Part shown: positions 42,563 through 52,123 of the stretch, piece by piece
Layout of the letters: the number at the start of each line of letters is the position of its first letter
Position numbering within the stretch: position 1 is the stretch's first letter
NCBI RefSeq assembly: GCF_020783315.1
Contig: NZ_CP086063.1
Location: 2,220,501 to 2,284,500 of the forward strand
Length of the DNA: 64,000 nt
Direction of reading: 5' to 3'
DNA from: Ferruginibacter lapsinanis
Lineage (GTDB): Bacteria > Bacteroidota > Bacteroidia > Chitinophagales > Chitinophagaceae
Position numbers and translations under genes: made by a program
The notes under the pieces: model-generated
Told to the model about the DNA's origin: nothing
Databases searched by the model: none
The model's input: the letters and a program-made list of their open reading frames with translations, nothing else

Positions 42563-42680
42563 TTTATTACTCCGAATTCATTACACGGATTTAATACATG
42601 AATTACGTCTTTATAAATGTAATTCCTCTTAGCATAATTCCCTACTTTCGTGCAATTCGTTTAATTAGTGTTATCAATAT

Positions 42681-43658
42681 ATGGATTTTCATTTAGAGTT
42701 TACCCCGAAACAATTTACGACTAAGATCAACCATCAAGATGAGTTATTGTTGATAGGCTCTTGCTTTACTGAGAATATCGGCGCCAAATTAAAGCAGCTG
42801 AAATTTTCAGTGCTCGAAAATCCGAATGGTATTTTGTTTAATCCGATCAGTATTACAAAATCGATCTCCTCATACATAGCCAACAAGCAATACACAGAAA
42901 CGGATCTGTTTTATGCCAATGAATGTTGGAATAGCTGGGAACATCACAGCCGCTTTTCTCATCCGGATAAAGAACAGTGTTTGGAGTTGATCAATCAGTC
43001 GCAAAATACAGCCAATAGCTTTTTAAAAACTGCAGAATGGGTATTGATCACTGTCGGCTCTGCTTTTGTGTATGAACTGGAAAATACGGAAGTGGTGGCT
43101 AACTGTCATAAAATACCAACAGATAAATTTGTGAAGAGACTATTGAGTATTGATGAAGTATATACTGCTTTAAAAAGTACGGTTCATAAATTGATAGATA
43201 ATAATCCGGGAGTAAAAATAATATTTACTATCAGTCCTGTGCGACATTTACGGGATGGATTTGTAGAGAATAACAGGAGTAAATCTACCCTTATTCAGGC
43301 AGTGCACCGACTGGTAGATAGTAATGAAAAGGTATTTTATTTTCCGGCTTATGAATTAGTGATCGATGATCTAAGAGATTATCGATTTTATGCAGAAGAT
43401 ATGGTGCATCCGAATTATGCAGCTACTAATTATGTTTGGGAGAAATTCATTGCAACCTGTATAGATGAATCATCACAACAATTGATGAAGGAAATAAATG
43501 TGATCAATGCTGCCAGAAATCATAAGCCATTTAATCCCACTTCTAAACAGCATGAAAAATTCCTGAAAGCTAATTTAGAAAAAGTGGAGCAGCTAAGTAA
43601 ACAAAATTCATATATCAATTTCGATGATGAAAAAAAGTATTTCTCCCCAAATGCCTAA
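42681..43658 (+). CDS. GSCFA-domain protein
   Basis: 325 residues. The family name motif is visible as LIGSCFTENIG near residues 26-36, followed by FNPISITKSI and a late EDMVHPNYAATNYVWEKF block. The Gly-Ser-Cys-Phe and Asp-x-x-His-Pro arrangement resembles the nucleophile and Asp-His elements of SGNH hydrolases (inferred). GSCFA proteins are widespread in Bacteroidota, and their substrate is not known. No signal peptide. A TACTTTCG box at 42643-42650 may be its promoter. Confidence 0.9.
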   Translation: MDFHLEFTPKQFTTKINHQDELLLIGSCFTENIGAKLKQLKFSVLENPNGILFNPISITKSISSYIANKQYTETDLFYANECWNSWEHHSRFSHPDKEQCLELINQSQNTANSFLKTAEWVLITVGSAFVYELENTEVVANCHKIPTDKFVKRLLSIDEVYTALKSTVHKLIDNNPGVKIIFTISPVRHLRDGFVENNRSKSTLIQAVHRLVDSNEKVFYFPAYELVIDDLRDYRFYAEDMVHPNYAATNYVWEKFIATCIDESSQQLMKEINVINAARNHKPFNPTSKQHEKFLKANLEKVEQLSKQNSYINFDDEKKYFSPNA

Positions 43659-43741
43659 AGTGATTTTCCTTTGTTATAGTTGAAAGTTTGCTCAGGCTCT
43701 TTTAATGCTAATCTATTTTGAATTCAAAATACTCTTCCAGA

Positions 43742-43766
43742 TTCACCCTTTAGGGGGCGGAGGGGG
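43742..43766. repeat. Solo copy C of the 25-bp G/C-rich repeat
   Basis: Identical to copy B except for one base (TTCACCC instead of TTCCCCC), same orientation. It lies directly beside the miaE stop codon with no nuclease gene, in the space between convergent genes. There it could act as a transcript end hairpin. Confidence 0.92.
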
Positions 43767-44378
43767 TTAATGTATTCTATCTCCTCTTACTTCCATCTCA
43801 TGCATGATTTTTTTTTCATAGACCAGCCATTCTTTCCAACGCTTTCTTACGGTCTCTTTCTTGATATAGGTTTCGGCAAGATCGATGAACAAAGTATAAT
43901 GTCCGGCTTCGCTTTCCATGAAGCGACGATAAAACCTTCTCATATATGCATCGTCTAAACCTTCGCTTAGTCGTTTAAAGCGTTCGCAGCTTCTTGCCTC
44001 AATTAATGCCATCATTAATAAATGATCCAATAAGCGTTCTTCGGGGTTGCCGCCTTTTTTTACAAAATCGATCAGGTTGTTCACATAAATATCTTTACGT
44101 TGTTTACCCAGCGTTAAATTTCGTTTGTGTAATTCAGCCAGCACCATTCTGAAATGTCCCCATTCTTCCGTAACGATCGGACTTAATTCTTTTACCAGTT
44201 TTTCTTTATCACTATATCGCTGAATTAATGTAATGCAGGTTGTAGCCGCTTTTTGTTCGCAGTAAGCGTGATCAGTTAAAATTTCTTCCAATTGTATTTC
44301 TGCAAGGTTTACCCAACGAGGGTCGGTAGGTAGTTGTAGGCCAAGTATATTTTTTACATCAATGCTCTCTGTATTCAT
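43767..44378 (-). CDS. miaE: tRNA-(ms2io6A)-hydroxylase MiaE
   Basis: 203 residues from ATG 44378 (MNTESIDVKNILGLQLPTDP); the frame stays open 20 codons upstream without family resemblance. A ferritin-like diiron monooxygenase that hydroxylates the isopentenyl group of ms2i6A37, the product of MiaB. The iron ligands can be read as the Glu and His residues in LEEILTDHAYCEQKAA, TEEWGHF, EARSCERF and ESEAGHY. A TATTTTTG box at 44383-44390 on the minus strand sits 4 bp before the start, so the message may have almost no leader. The stop abuts a copy of the 25-bp repeat. Confidence 0.94.
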   Translation of the reverse strand: MNTESIDVKNILGLQLPTDPRWVNLAEIQLEEILTDHAYCEQKAATTCITLIQRYSDKEKLVKELSPIVTEEWGHFRMVLAELHKRNLTLGKQRKDIYVNNLIDFVKKGGNPEERLLDHLLMMALIEARSCERFKRLSEGLDDAYMRRFYRRFMESEAGHYTLFIDLAETYIKKETVRKRWKEWLVYEKKIMHEMEVRGDRIH

Positions 44379-44449
44379 CCTGCAAAAATAAATAATACAA
44401 TTTGGTTTGAAGACAGCCATTTTTCTTAATTTACACAATAATTTTTTTT

Positions 44450-46882
44450 ATGAGAATCTTGCCATTAATAATATCCGCAACGATCACAACAGTACTGGTT
44501 ATTACGCTTAATTCAACTTTAGTGTTGCCGGCACCTTTGGGAAAATTACTTAGTCCGCAACATGGGATATGGCAAAATGCAGAGAGTGCTGATGCTGATT
44601 TTAATGCGGAATTGAAATTTCCTCAATTAAAAGGTAAGGTGCAGGTGTATCTGGATGATAGGCTTGTGCCACATGTTTTTGCAGAAAATGAAGATGATGT
44701 ATATTTTGTACAAGGGTATTTGCATGCCAAATTTCGTTTGTGGCAGATGGAGTTACAAACCCATGCTGCTGCCGGAAGGGCTAGTGAGATCATCGGAGAT
44801 AAAGCACTTGCTCATGACCGTGAGTTCAGGCGGTTAGGTATGGGGTATGCAGCAGAGATCGCTCAAAAGGAAGCAGAAAAAGATCCGGTTATAAAAGCAG
44901 AATGTGATGCTTATACCGCTGGGGTAAACGCATACATAACAAATTTACCAGAAAGTGAATTGCCACTTGAGTATAAACTGATTGGCTATCTCCCTGAAAA
45001 ATGGTCCAACCTTAAAACCATGTTATTCTTAAAATACATGAGTTATGATCTTGCAGCACATGAAGATGATTTTGAAATGACCAATGCAAAAAGATTTTTC
45101 AATAAAGAAGATTTTGATAAATTATTTCCGTTAAAACAGGATTCGTTAGATCCTATTATCCCTGCCGGAACTGTATATGCAGCACCTAAAGTGCAGGCGA
45201 AAGCTCCGGCTACAGCTGATTCTATTTATTTTGCCGGTAAGCCATTGGAGTTGCAGGAAGAAAAACCTGACAAAGAAAATGGCAGTAATAACTGGGCCGT
45301 AAGTGGCAGTAAAACACGTACAGGCTCACCGATCTTGTGTAATGATCCTCACTTAGGTTTAAATCTTCCATCACTTTGGTTTGAAATGCAGTTGAGTACA
45401 CCAACTTTCAATGCATACGGCGCTACCTTTCCGGGTGCTCCCAGTGTTATCATTGGTTATAACGATAGTTGCGCTTTCGGTTTTACCAATGGAGGTAGAG
45501 ATGTGAGAGACTATTATGAGATACAATTTAAAGATGATACCCGTAAAGAATATTGGTTTGACAGCGCCTGGAAGAAAACCGATTTTAGGGTAGAAAGAAT
45601 TAAAATAAAAGGGAAACCGGATTATTTGGATACTGTAGCCTATACTATTTTCGGACCGGTAATGTATGATAAGAGTTTTAGCGGAGGTGTGGCCCCTAAT
45701 GATAAATATTATGCAGTTCGCTGGAAGGCACATGACCCGAGTAATGAGTTAAGGATTTTTAATGAGTTGAATCATGCAAAAAATTATGCAGATTATTCCG
45801 CAGCTGTTGTCAACCTGCACACTCCGGGGCAAAATTGCGTATTTGCTTGTAAGAATGGTGATATTGCATTGCGTGCACAAGGAGAGTGGCCGGCGAAGTG
45901 GAAAGGACAGGGAGATTTTGTAATGCCGGGTACTGACAGCAGTTATATGTGGCAAGGGATGATCCCGATGGATGAAGTGCCTTTTCAATATAATCCGGAA
46001 AGAGGGTTTGTAAGCAGTGCTAACCAAAAGCCTGCAGACTCAACTTATCCTTATTATCTGGGTAGAAATTATCCGCTGTATCGAGGACTTCTGATTAATA
46101 AAAGATTGAGCGCAATGACTGATATTACGGTGGATGATATGATGGCGTTGCAAACAAATAATTATAATATTTTCGCAGAAGAGGCCCGTCCGGTATTTTT
46201 GAAAAATGTTCAGGAAGAAAAATTAAATGCGGATGAAAAGAGATACCTGGATATTTTGAAATCCTGGAATTTGAATAATGATGTTAATGAAAAAGGAGCG
46301 ACAGTTTTTGAAGTGGTATGGAAAAAATTCACTGAAGTGGTGTTTGATGATGACTATAAATTATCTCCCGAAGTAATTATGCATCCTTTTGAAAGTAGTT
46401 TGCTAGAGGGTGTTTTGAAAGATAGTGCTTATAAGTTTTTAGATGACAGACTTACTACTAAAAAACTGGAAACATTGGCTGATGATGTTACGCTTGCATT
46501 TAAAAAGGCATCAGAAGAATTAAAACAAGCTGAAACTGCAGGAAAACTCGAATGGGCAAAATATAAAGGAACAAGGATTAATCATCTCACCAAATTAGAT
46601 CCTTTTAACCGAACCGATCTGCCGATTGGTGGTGGAACGCATTGTATCAATGCCACTAAAGAAACCCATGGGCCAAGTTGGAGAATGATCGTTAGCCTTA
46701 CTGCTACTACTGAAGCATATGGTGTGTATCCGGGAGGACAAAGCGGTAATCCGGGTAGTAGGTTTTATGATAATTTTATTGACCAGTGGGTTGCAGGAAA
46801 ATATTTTCCACTTTGGATGATGACCAAAGGTGAGGAAAACGATAAACGTGTAAAATGGAAAATAAGTTTTTCCCGGAGTTAA
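44450..46882 (+). CDS. Penicillin acylase family amidase (Ntn hydrolase)
   Basis: 810 residues, matching the size of penicillin G acylase or acyl-homoserine-lactone acylase precursors. An N-terminal membrane/signal segment (LPLIISATITTVLVITL) is followed by the alpha chain. The autocatalytic Ser is S279 in ENGSNNWAVSGSKT, which after cleavage becomes the N-terminal nucleophile of the beta chain. DPHLGLNLPSLWFEMQL and a FGFTNGGRDVRDYYE block follow, as in the family. Predicted periplasmic. Substrates range from beta-lactams to acyl-homoserine lactones; the sequence does not show which. Confidence 0.93.
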   Translation: MRILPLIISATITTVLVITLNSTLVLPAPLGKLLSPQHGIWQNAESADADFNAELKFPQLKGKVQVYLDDRLVPHVFAENEDDVYFVQGYLHAKFRLWQMELQTHAAAGRASEIIGDKALAHDREFRRLGMGYAAEIAQKEAEKDPVIKAECDAYTAGVNAYITNLPESELPLEYKLIGYLPEKWSNLKTMLFLKYMSYDLAAHEDDFEMTNAKRFFNKEDFDKLFPLKQDSLDPIIPAGTVYAAPKVQAKAPATADSIYFAGKPLELQEEKPDKENGSNNWAVSGSKTRTGSPILCNDPHLGLNLPSLWFEMQLSTPTFNAYGATFPGAPSVIIGYNDSCAFGFTNGGRDVRDYYEIQFKDDTRKEYWFDSAWKKTDFRVERIKIKGKPDYLDTVAYTIFGPVMYDKSFSGGVAPNDKYYAVRWKAHDPSNELRIFNELNHAKNYADYSAAVVNLHTPGQNCVFACKNGDIALRAQGEWPAKWKGQGDFVMPGTDSSYMWQGMIPMDEVPFQYNPERGFVSSANQKPADSTYPYYLGRNYPLYRGLLINKRLSAMTDITVDDMMALQTNNYNIFAEEARPVFLKNVQEEKLNADEKRYLDILKSWNLNNDVNEKGATVFEVVWKKFTEVVFDDDYKLSPEVIMHPFESSLLEGVLKDSAYKFLDDRLTTKKLETLADDVTLAFKKASEELKQAETAGKLEWAKYKGTRINHLTKLDPFNRTDLPIGGGTHCINATKETHGPSWRMIVSLTATTEAYGVYPGGQSGNPGSRFYDNFIDQWVAGKYFPLWMMTKGEENDKRVKWKISFSRS

Positions 46883-46913
46883 AATACCTATCCTAAAAAG
46901 TAAAAATAATTAT

Positions 46914-47255
46914 ATGAAATTCATCGTCTCAATAGTATTGATTGCTTTATTAAGTTTTGCCGCCTGTTTGTATTTACCATGGTGGAGTATAGCCATTGTG
47001 GCATTTATGGTGGCCGCACTCATTCCTCAAAATCCGGGTAAGGCTTTTTTATCTGGTTTTATTGCATTGTTTTTGTTGTGGGGAAGATTGGCATTTGTTA
47101 TCAGTGCAAACAATGAACATTTACTGGCACACAAAGTATCTGTCCTCATTTTAAAAATGGATAGTCCATATCTGTTGGTTTTTGTTACAGCACTCATCGG
47201 CGCATTGGTTGCAGGTTTGGCTGCCTTGTCGGGTAGTTATTTACGTAAGGCCTGA
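46914..47255 (+). CDS. Small inner-membrane protein of unknown function
   Basis: 113 residues, three to four hydrophobic helices (about 1-18, 22-40, 44-60, 85-108). No motif recognised. It starts 31 bp after the acylase stop and is probably co-transcribed with it. Confidence 0.7.
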   Translation: MKFIVSIVLIALLSFAACLYLPWWSIAIVAFMVAALIPQNPGKAFLSGFIALFLLWGRLAFVISANNEHLLAHKVSVLILKMDSPYLLVFVTALIGALVAGLAALSGSYLRKA

Positions 47256-47318
47256 TTTTTTTCTTTCACAGATTTCTAACAAAATCCTGCCTAATTTCGT
47301 TGCATCACAAATTGTAGT

Positions 47319-49868
47319 ATGCTCAAAATTTTTACTGTCGTTATTTTATTATGCTCTCTTCATTCCTCTGCTCAGAAAATTTTCGGTACGGTATACAATG
47401 AAAATGGGGACTTGTTACCCTATGCATCTATTACTATAAAAGGCACATCAATGGGTGCAAGTGCTAATAACAGGGCCCGGTTTGCAATTGCTGTAACACC
47501 CGGTACATACACTATTGTTTGTCAGCATGTAGGGTATGCTGCAAAGTCTGTTACCATGACCATTGATAAAGAAGATAAGGAAGCTTTTTTTGTGCTGTTT
47601 GAACAAAAATTGACCTTAAAGGAAGTTATCATAAAAAATGGAGGCGAAGATCCTGCGTATGACATCATCCGACAGGCAATAAAAAGGCGGAAGGAGTATG
47701 CCGGGCAAGTAAAAGGATTTACCTGTGATCTGTATACCAAGGATATGATAAAGCTGCGTAGTCTTCCTAAAAAAATATTTGGTAAAAAATTGCCCGACCA
47801 GGATAAGATGGATATGATGTTGGACACGATGGGGCAGGGAATCATTTATTTATCCGAATCTGTAGCCAGCGTTGCTTCACATCAACCGGATAAATTTAAA
47901 ATGCAGGTACGCAGTAGCCGGGTAAGTGGTAGCAATAGTTTTGGGTTTACCTTTCCTGCATTCATCAGTTTGTATCAGAATAATGTATCTGTGTTCAGCG
48001 AAAAATTTAATCCCAGAGGTTTTGTCTCGCCTATTGCCGACGGAGCGATCGGTTTTTATAAATTCAAGTTTTTAGGAAGCTTTTTTGAGGATGGTAAAGA
48101 GATCAATAGCATAAAAGTGATTCCAAGAAGAAACTATGAACCATTGTTTTCCGGTATCATTAATATTACAGAAGGCGATTGGCGCATACATAGTTTTGAC
48201 CTGACGCTTAGCAAAAAATCGCAATTAGAAATTATCGATACTTTACAAATAACGCAGATACATCTGCCCGTAACAACAGATGTATGGCGTGTAAAAAATC
48301 AGTTATTGCATTTTAATTTTAATCAACTGGGCATTAATGCAGCTGGCAATTTTCTTAGTGTATACTCAGATTATGTGATCGATCCTACATTTAAAAAAGG
48401 CTTTTTCGATGCAGTTGTAATTAAATACGATACAGGAGCCAATAGAAAAAATGTCACCTATTGGGATAGTGTTCGTCCGGTACCACTCGAAAGAGAAGAG
48501 GTAAAAGATTATCTGGTAAAAGATAGCTTGTTTGAATTACGGAAGGATAGTGCACTGACAAAAAATTCAGTTGATTCTCTAAAGCGCCGGCAAGGGGCAT
48601 TAAAACCATTGCAGGTTTTCTGGACGGGTATTGATAGAACACATTACAGTGCTACCAATACATACAAATGGGATATACAGCCTCTTATAAAGAACCTACA
48701 ATATAATACAGTAGAAGGTGTAGTGTTGAGCGTAGATGGTTACTACGATAAAAACCTGAAGCAGTCTGGAGCCAGGCTTTTGATCAAACCATCCATCCGA
48801 TATGGATTCAATAATACGCATCTGAATGCATGGGTAGATGTTGGGGTAAGAACAAGAGATTTTGATAGTGACCAAAAACTTAAACGACAATCCTGGAATT
48901 TTTCCGGTGGTAAGAGAGTAAGTCAGTTCAATAAAGAAAGCTCTGTTACCCCTCTTGTAAATACGATCGGTACACTTTTATACGGAAAAAATTATATGAA
49001 GATATACGAAAACTGGTTTGGCAACGTAGTCTTCAATAAGCGTTTTGAAAATGGCTTTAAATTTAGTGTGAATGCCTTGTATGAGGATAGGCTACCCATA
49101 GACAATACAACAGATTTTACCTTTTTTAAAAATGACAAGATACACCTGACACCTAATTATCCATACGAAAAGATCGGGTCGCAGTTTATTCGTCATCAGG
49201 CACTTAGTGTAGCTGTTAGCGTTAGTATAAAGCCAGGTCAAAAATATATTCAATATCCTAATACTAAAATACCATTGGGGGCTAAATATCCTACCTTTAG
49301 TTTTAGCTATATAAAAGGAATAAAAGATATCTTAGGTAGTGATGTGGATTATGATAAATGGAAAATTTCAATTGCTGATGATAAGAATTTTAAATTGGCC
49401 GGGTTGATGAAATATAAGATCAGTATCGGTGGCTTTTTAAATAGCAATGTTGTGTTTATTCAGGATTACCAGCACTTTATAGGAAACCGTAGTGCGGCCG
49501 CAAGTGAATATGTAAATAGTTTTCAGTTAGCACCATATTATGCAAACAGCACCACAGCTAGTTTCTATTCTTTAGCACATTTAGAGCATCATTTTAATGG
49601 AATGCTTACCAATAAGATTCCATTATTCAGAAAATTGAACTGGAATTTAGTAGCGGGCAGCAATGCTTTTTATGTCAACAACAACAATAATTACGTTGAA
49701 ATATTTGCTGGGATCGAAAATATTTTGAAAATCTTCAGGCTGGATTTTGTTACTTCATATACAAATGGGAAGACGGGTACTTCAGGTATAAGACTTGGAC
49801 TTGGGGGGCTTTTGGGAGCCAATATGAAGTATAGCGGAAGTGATAAAAGTCTTTCAATTGGGTTTTGA
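47319..49868 (+). CDS. DUF5686 / carboxypeptidase-regulatory-like outer-membrane protein
   Basis: 849 residues with a signal peptide (FTVVILLCSLHSSAQ). Residues 19-105 are a CarboxypepD-regulatory-like beta-sandwich (FGTVYNENGDLLPYASITIKG, GTYTIVCQHVGYAAKS). The rest matches DUF5686, with AYDIIRQAIKRRKEY, a middle domain, and a C-terminal beta-barrel-like part ending in RLGLGGLLGANMKYSG. Members are large outer-membrane proteins resembling TonB-dependent receptors without a plug; the function is unknown. A TAATTTCG box at 47292-47299 lies just before the start. Confidence 0.88.
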   Translation: MLKIFTVVILLCSLHSSAQKIFGTVYNENGDLLPYASITIKGTSMGASANNRARFAIAVTPGTYTIVCQHVGYAAKSVTMTIDKEDKEAFFVLFEQKLTLKEVIIKNGGEDPAYDIIRQAIKRRKEYAGQVKGFTCDLYTKDMIKLRSLPKKIFGKKLPDQDKMDMMLDTMGQGIIYLSESVASVASHQPDKFKMQVRSSRVSGSNSFGFTFPAFISLYQNNVSVFSEKFNPRGFVSPIADGAIGFYKFKFLGSFFEDGKEINSIKVIPRRNYEPLFSGIINITEGDWRIHSFDLTLSKKSQLEIIDTLQITQIHLPVTTDVWRVKNQLLHFNFNQLGINAAGNFLSVYSDYVIDPTFKKGFFDAVVIKYDTGANRKNVTYWDSVRPVPLEREEVKDYLVKDSLFELRKDSALTKNSVDSLKRRQGALKPLQVFWTGIDRTHYSATNTYKWDIQPLIKNLQYNTVEGVVLSVDGYYDKNLKQSGARLLIKPSIRYGFNNTHLNAWVDVGVRTRDFDSDQKLKRQSWNFSGGKRVSQFNKESSVTPLVNTIGTLLYGKNYMKIYENWFGNVVFNKRFENGFKFSVNALYEDRLPIDNTTDFTFFKNDKIHLTPNYPYEKIGSQFIRHQALSVAVSVSIKPGQKYIQYPNTKIPLGAKYPTFSFSYIKGIKDILGSDVDYDKWKISIADDKNFKLAGLMKYKISIGGFLNSNVVFIQDYQHFIGNRSAAASEYVNSFQLAPYYANSTTASFYSLAHLEHHFNGMLTNKIPLFRKLNWNLVAGSNAFYVNNNNNYVEIFAGIENILKIFRLDFVTSYTNGKTGTSGIRLGLGGLLGANMKYSGSDKSLSIGF

Positions 49869-49904
49869 TTTTTCGTAATAGAGACAGAATAAAACAAGTT
49901 TATT

Positions 49905-49912
49905 TACCTTTG
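49905..49912 (+). promoter_or_regulatory. TACCTTTG promoter box before trhO
   Basis: An exact match to TAnnTTTG, 84 bp before the ATG. No TTTG sits at the right distance upstream, so it is a half match. Confidence 0.45.
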
Positions 49913-49995
49913 CCGAAATAATTTGGTTTGCCCTGCAAGCATCCAATCCACTAAACAGTGGATTTCCCGTTCATTCGAGATCAAACTTATTAATT

Positions 49996-51033
49996 ATGGC
50001 ACCACTATACAATCGCATTTCTCAGGCGGAGTTGAAGAAATTACTCTATGCCGAAACCGAACATCGTACCACTATTTCATTTTATCAGTATTTTCCTGTT
50101 AATGATCCAAAACAATTCAGAGATGACCTGTATAAGTCATTGGATGAATTGAAAGTATTTGGCAGGATATATGTAGCCCATGAAGGCATTAATGCCCAAA
50201 TAAGTGTGCCAGAAAGTAACTTCGAAGCATTAAAAAATTGTCTTTATTCATTTGATGGCTTAAATGGGATAAGATTGAATGTTGCTGTTGACGATGATGG
50301 CAAATCCTTTTGGGTGTTAAAAATAAAAGTGAGGGAAAAGATCGTGGCAGATGGGATCACTGATCCTGCTTTTAGTATGGAGAATAAAGGCAAGTATGTA
50401 AATGCGGCAGAGATGAATGAATTGCTGAATGATAAGGATACGGTTGTGATCGATATGCGTAATCACTATGAATTTGAAGTGGGGCATTTTGAAACGGCGA
50501 TAGAAATACCAAGTGATACATTTAGAGAACAGTTACCCATGGCTGTTAGTATGATGGAAGATAAGAAGGATAAAAATATTATTATGTATTGCACAGGAGG
50601 TATTCGTTGTGAAAAGGCCAGTGCGTATATGCTGCATAATGGATTCAAAAATGTATTTCATCTTGAAGGAGGTATTATCAATTATGCAAAGCAGGCTAAG
50701 GAGAAAGGGTTGCCCAGCAAATTTATTGGTAAAAATTTTGTTTTTGATGACAGGTTGGGAGAGCGGATAACCGAAGATGTTATTGCTAAGTGCCATCAAT
50801 GTGGTAAGCCTGCAGATACGCATACCAATTGTAAAAATGATGGCTGCCATATATTATTCATACAATGTGATGAATGTGCAACAGCATTCGATGGGTGTTG
50901 TACTGTAGAATGTCAGACTATATACAAGTTGCCTTTGGAAAAGCAAAAGGAATTACGCAAAGGAATAGACAAAGGTAATATGGTGTTTAATAAAAGTAAA
51001 CAACGGCTCCGCCCAAGATTAAATGAAAAATAG
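49996..51033 (+). CDS. trhO: tRNA uridine(34) hydroxylase TrhO (rhodanese-like)
   Basis: 345 residues. It makes 5-hydroxyuridine at tRNA wobble U34. An N-terminal acylphosphatase/ferredoxin-like domain ([37 protein letters not shown]) precedes a rhodanese domain, with the catalytic loop [16 protein letters not shown] (C199, C205). The C-terminus has a Cys-rich segment ([14 protein letters not shown], then [12 protein letters not shown]) that looks zinc-binding; many family members have such an extension. Full length. Confidence 0.95.
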   Translation: MAPLYNRISQAELKKLLYAETEHRTTISFYQYFPVNDPKQFRDDLYKSLDELKVFGRIYVAHEGINAQISVPESNFEALKNCLYSFDGLNGIRLNVAVDDDGKSFWVLKIKVREKIVADGITDPAFSMENKGKYVNAAEMNELLNDKDTVVIDMRNHYEFEVGHFETAIEIPSDTFREQLPMAVSMMEDKKDKNIIMYCTGGIRCEKASAYMLHNGFKNVFHLEGGIINYAKQAKEKGLPSKFIGKNFVFDDRLGERITEDVIAKCHQCGKPADTHTNCKNDGCHILFIQCDECATAFDGCCTVECQTIYKLPLEKQKELRKGIDKGNMVFNKSKQRLRPRLNEK

Positions 51034-51054
51034 TAAGATCTGATCTTTACGATC

Positions 51055-51984
51055 TTACATTAATAGTTTGTTCAGAGAATTAATGATGCTTTTTTCAGTA
51101 ACAACATCGCTAAGGTCTTTTGGAATAAATTTTTCACCGATCACTTTTTCGTATAGCTCAATATATTTTTTTGAGATAATGTTGATCCATTCATCACTCA
51201 TTTCGGGTACGGTTTGTCCTTCTTTACCCATGAAATTATTTTCTATCAACCATTCTCTTACAAATTCTTTACTGAGTTGTTGTTGTTTTTCTCCTTTGCT
51301 TTGGCGTTCGCTATAACCGTCTGCATAAAAATATCTTGAACTGTCAGGAGTATGTATCTCATCCATTAAAAAGATCTGATCGCCGATCTTACCAAATTCA
51401 TATTTTGTATCAACCAGTATGAGCCCACGTTTGCCGGCAAGTTTTTTACCTCTTTCAAAAAGAGCGTATGTGTATTTTTCCATGATGGCATAATCTTTTT
51501 CGCTAACCAAACCTCTAGCAAGAATTTCTTCTCTGCTGATATCTTCATCATGTCCAACATCTGCCTTAGTGGTAGGAGTGATTATGGGTGATGGGAAAAA
51601 ATCATTTTCCTGAAGATTGTCGTGCAAGGTAACGCCACACAATTCTCTTTTGCCGCTACTGTAAGTTCTCCAGGCATGCCCGGCCAGGTTGCCTCTTATC
51701 ACCATTTCAACTTTTAATGGAGTGCATTTTTTCCCGATGGCGCTGTTAGGAGTAGGAGTATTTATAAGCCAATTCGGACAAATATCTTCTGTTGCTTTCA
51801 GCATATATGCAGCGATTTGATTTAGTACTTGTCCTTTATAAGGAATAGGGCGAGGAAGGATTACATCGAAAGCGGAGATACGATTGCTGGCAATCATAAC
51901 CAACCATTTATCGGCTATGGTATACACATCTCTTACTTTTCCGCTGTAAAAATTGGTTTGCTGGGGGAAATTAAACACTGACAT
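51055..51984 (-). CDS. purC: SAICAR synthetase (PurC)
   Basis: 309 residues from ATG 51984 ([23 protein letters not shown]); two upstream ATGs are in frame but leave the family start. It joins aspartate to CAIR in purine synthesis, using [11 protein letters not shown] is the glycine-rich ATP loop. [30 protein letters not shown] and [30 protein letters not shown] are the conserved PurC blocks. It belongs to the longer (fungal/Bacteroidota-type) form rather than the 237-residue E. coli form. It is monocistronic and convergent with trhO. Confidence 0.97.
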   Translation of the reverse strand: MSVFNFPQQTNFYSGKVRDVYTIADKWLVMIASNRISAFDVILPRPIPYKGQVLNQIAAYMLKATEDICPNWLINTPTPNSAIGKKCTPLKVEMVIRGNLAGHAWRTYSSGKRELCGVTLHDNLQENDFFPSPIITPTTKADVGHDEDISREEILARGLVSEKDYAIMEKYTYALFERGKKLAGKRGLILVDTKYEFGKIGDQIFLMDEIHTPDSSRYFYADGYSERQSKGEKQQQLSKEFVREWLIENNFMGKEGQTVPEMSDEWINIISKKYIELYEKVIGEKFIPKDLSDVVTEKSIINSLNKLLM

Positions 51985-51988
51985 TTTG

Positions 51989-52017
51989 CTAAAGTACTTG
52001 CAAGTATTTAAATCACC
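51989..52017 (-). promoter_or_regulatory. Short-leader promoter of purC
   Basis: On the minus strand TTG (52015-52017), 18 bp, TACTTTAG (51989-51996), one base off TAnnTTTG. The box ends only 4 bp before the ATG, so transcription would begin at or within the start codon. It supports ATG 51984 as the start and excludes the two upstream ATGs. Confidence 0.5.
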
Positions 52018-52064
52018 CAATTTAGACATACACAAAATGTCAACAACACGTTGGAAATAAAATT

Positions 52065-52093
52065 TTTGAAAGAAAGTAACAATCCTTATTTTG
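52065..52093 (+). promoter_or_regulatory. Promoter of the TonB-receptor/FAS1 pair
   Basis: TTTG (52065-52068), 18 bp, TATTTTG (52087-52093), one T short of the consensus TAnnTTTG. The ATG follows 30 bp later. Confidence 0.5.
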
Positions 52094-52123
52094 CTGTATA
52101 TTTAAATTACTAAACGACGCTAT

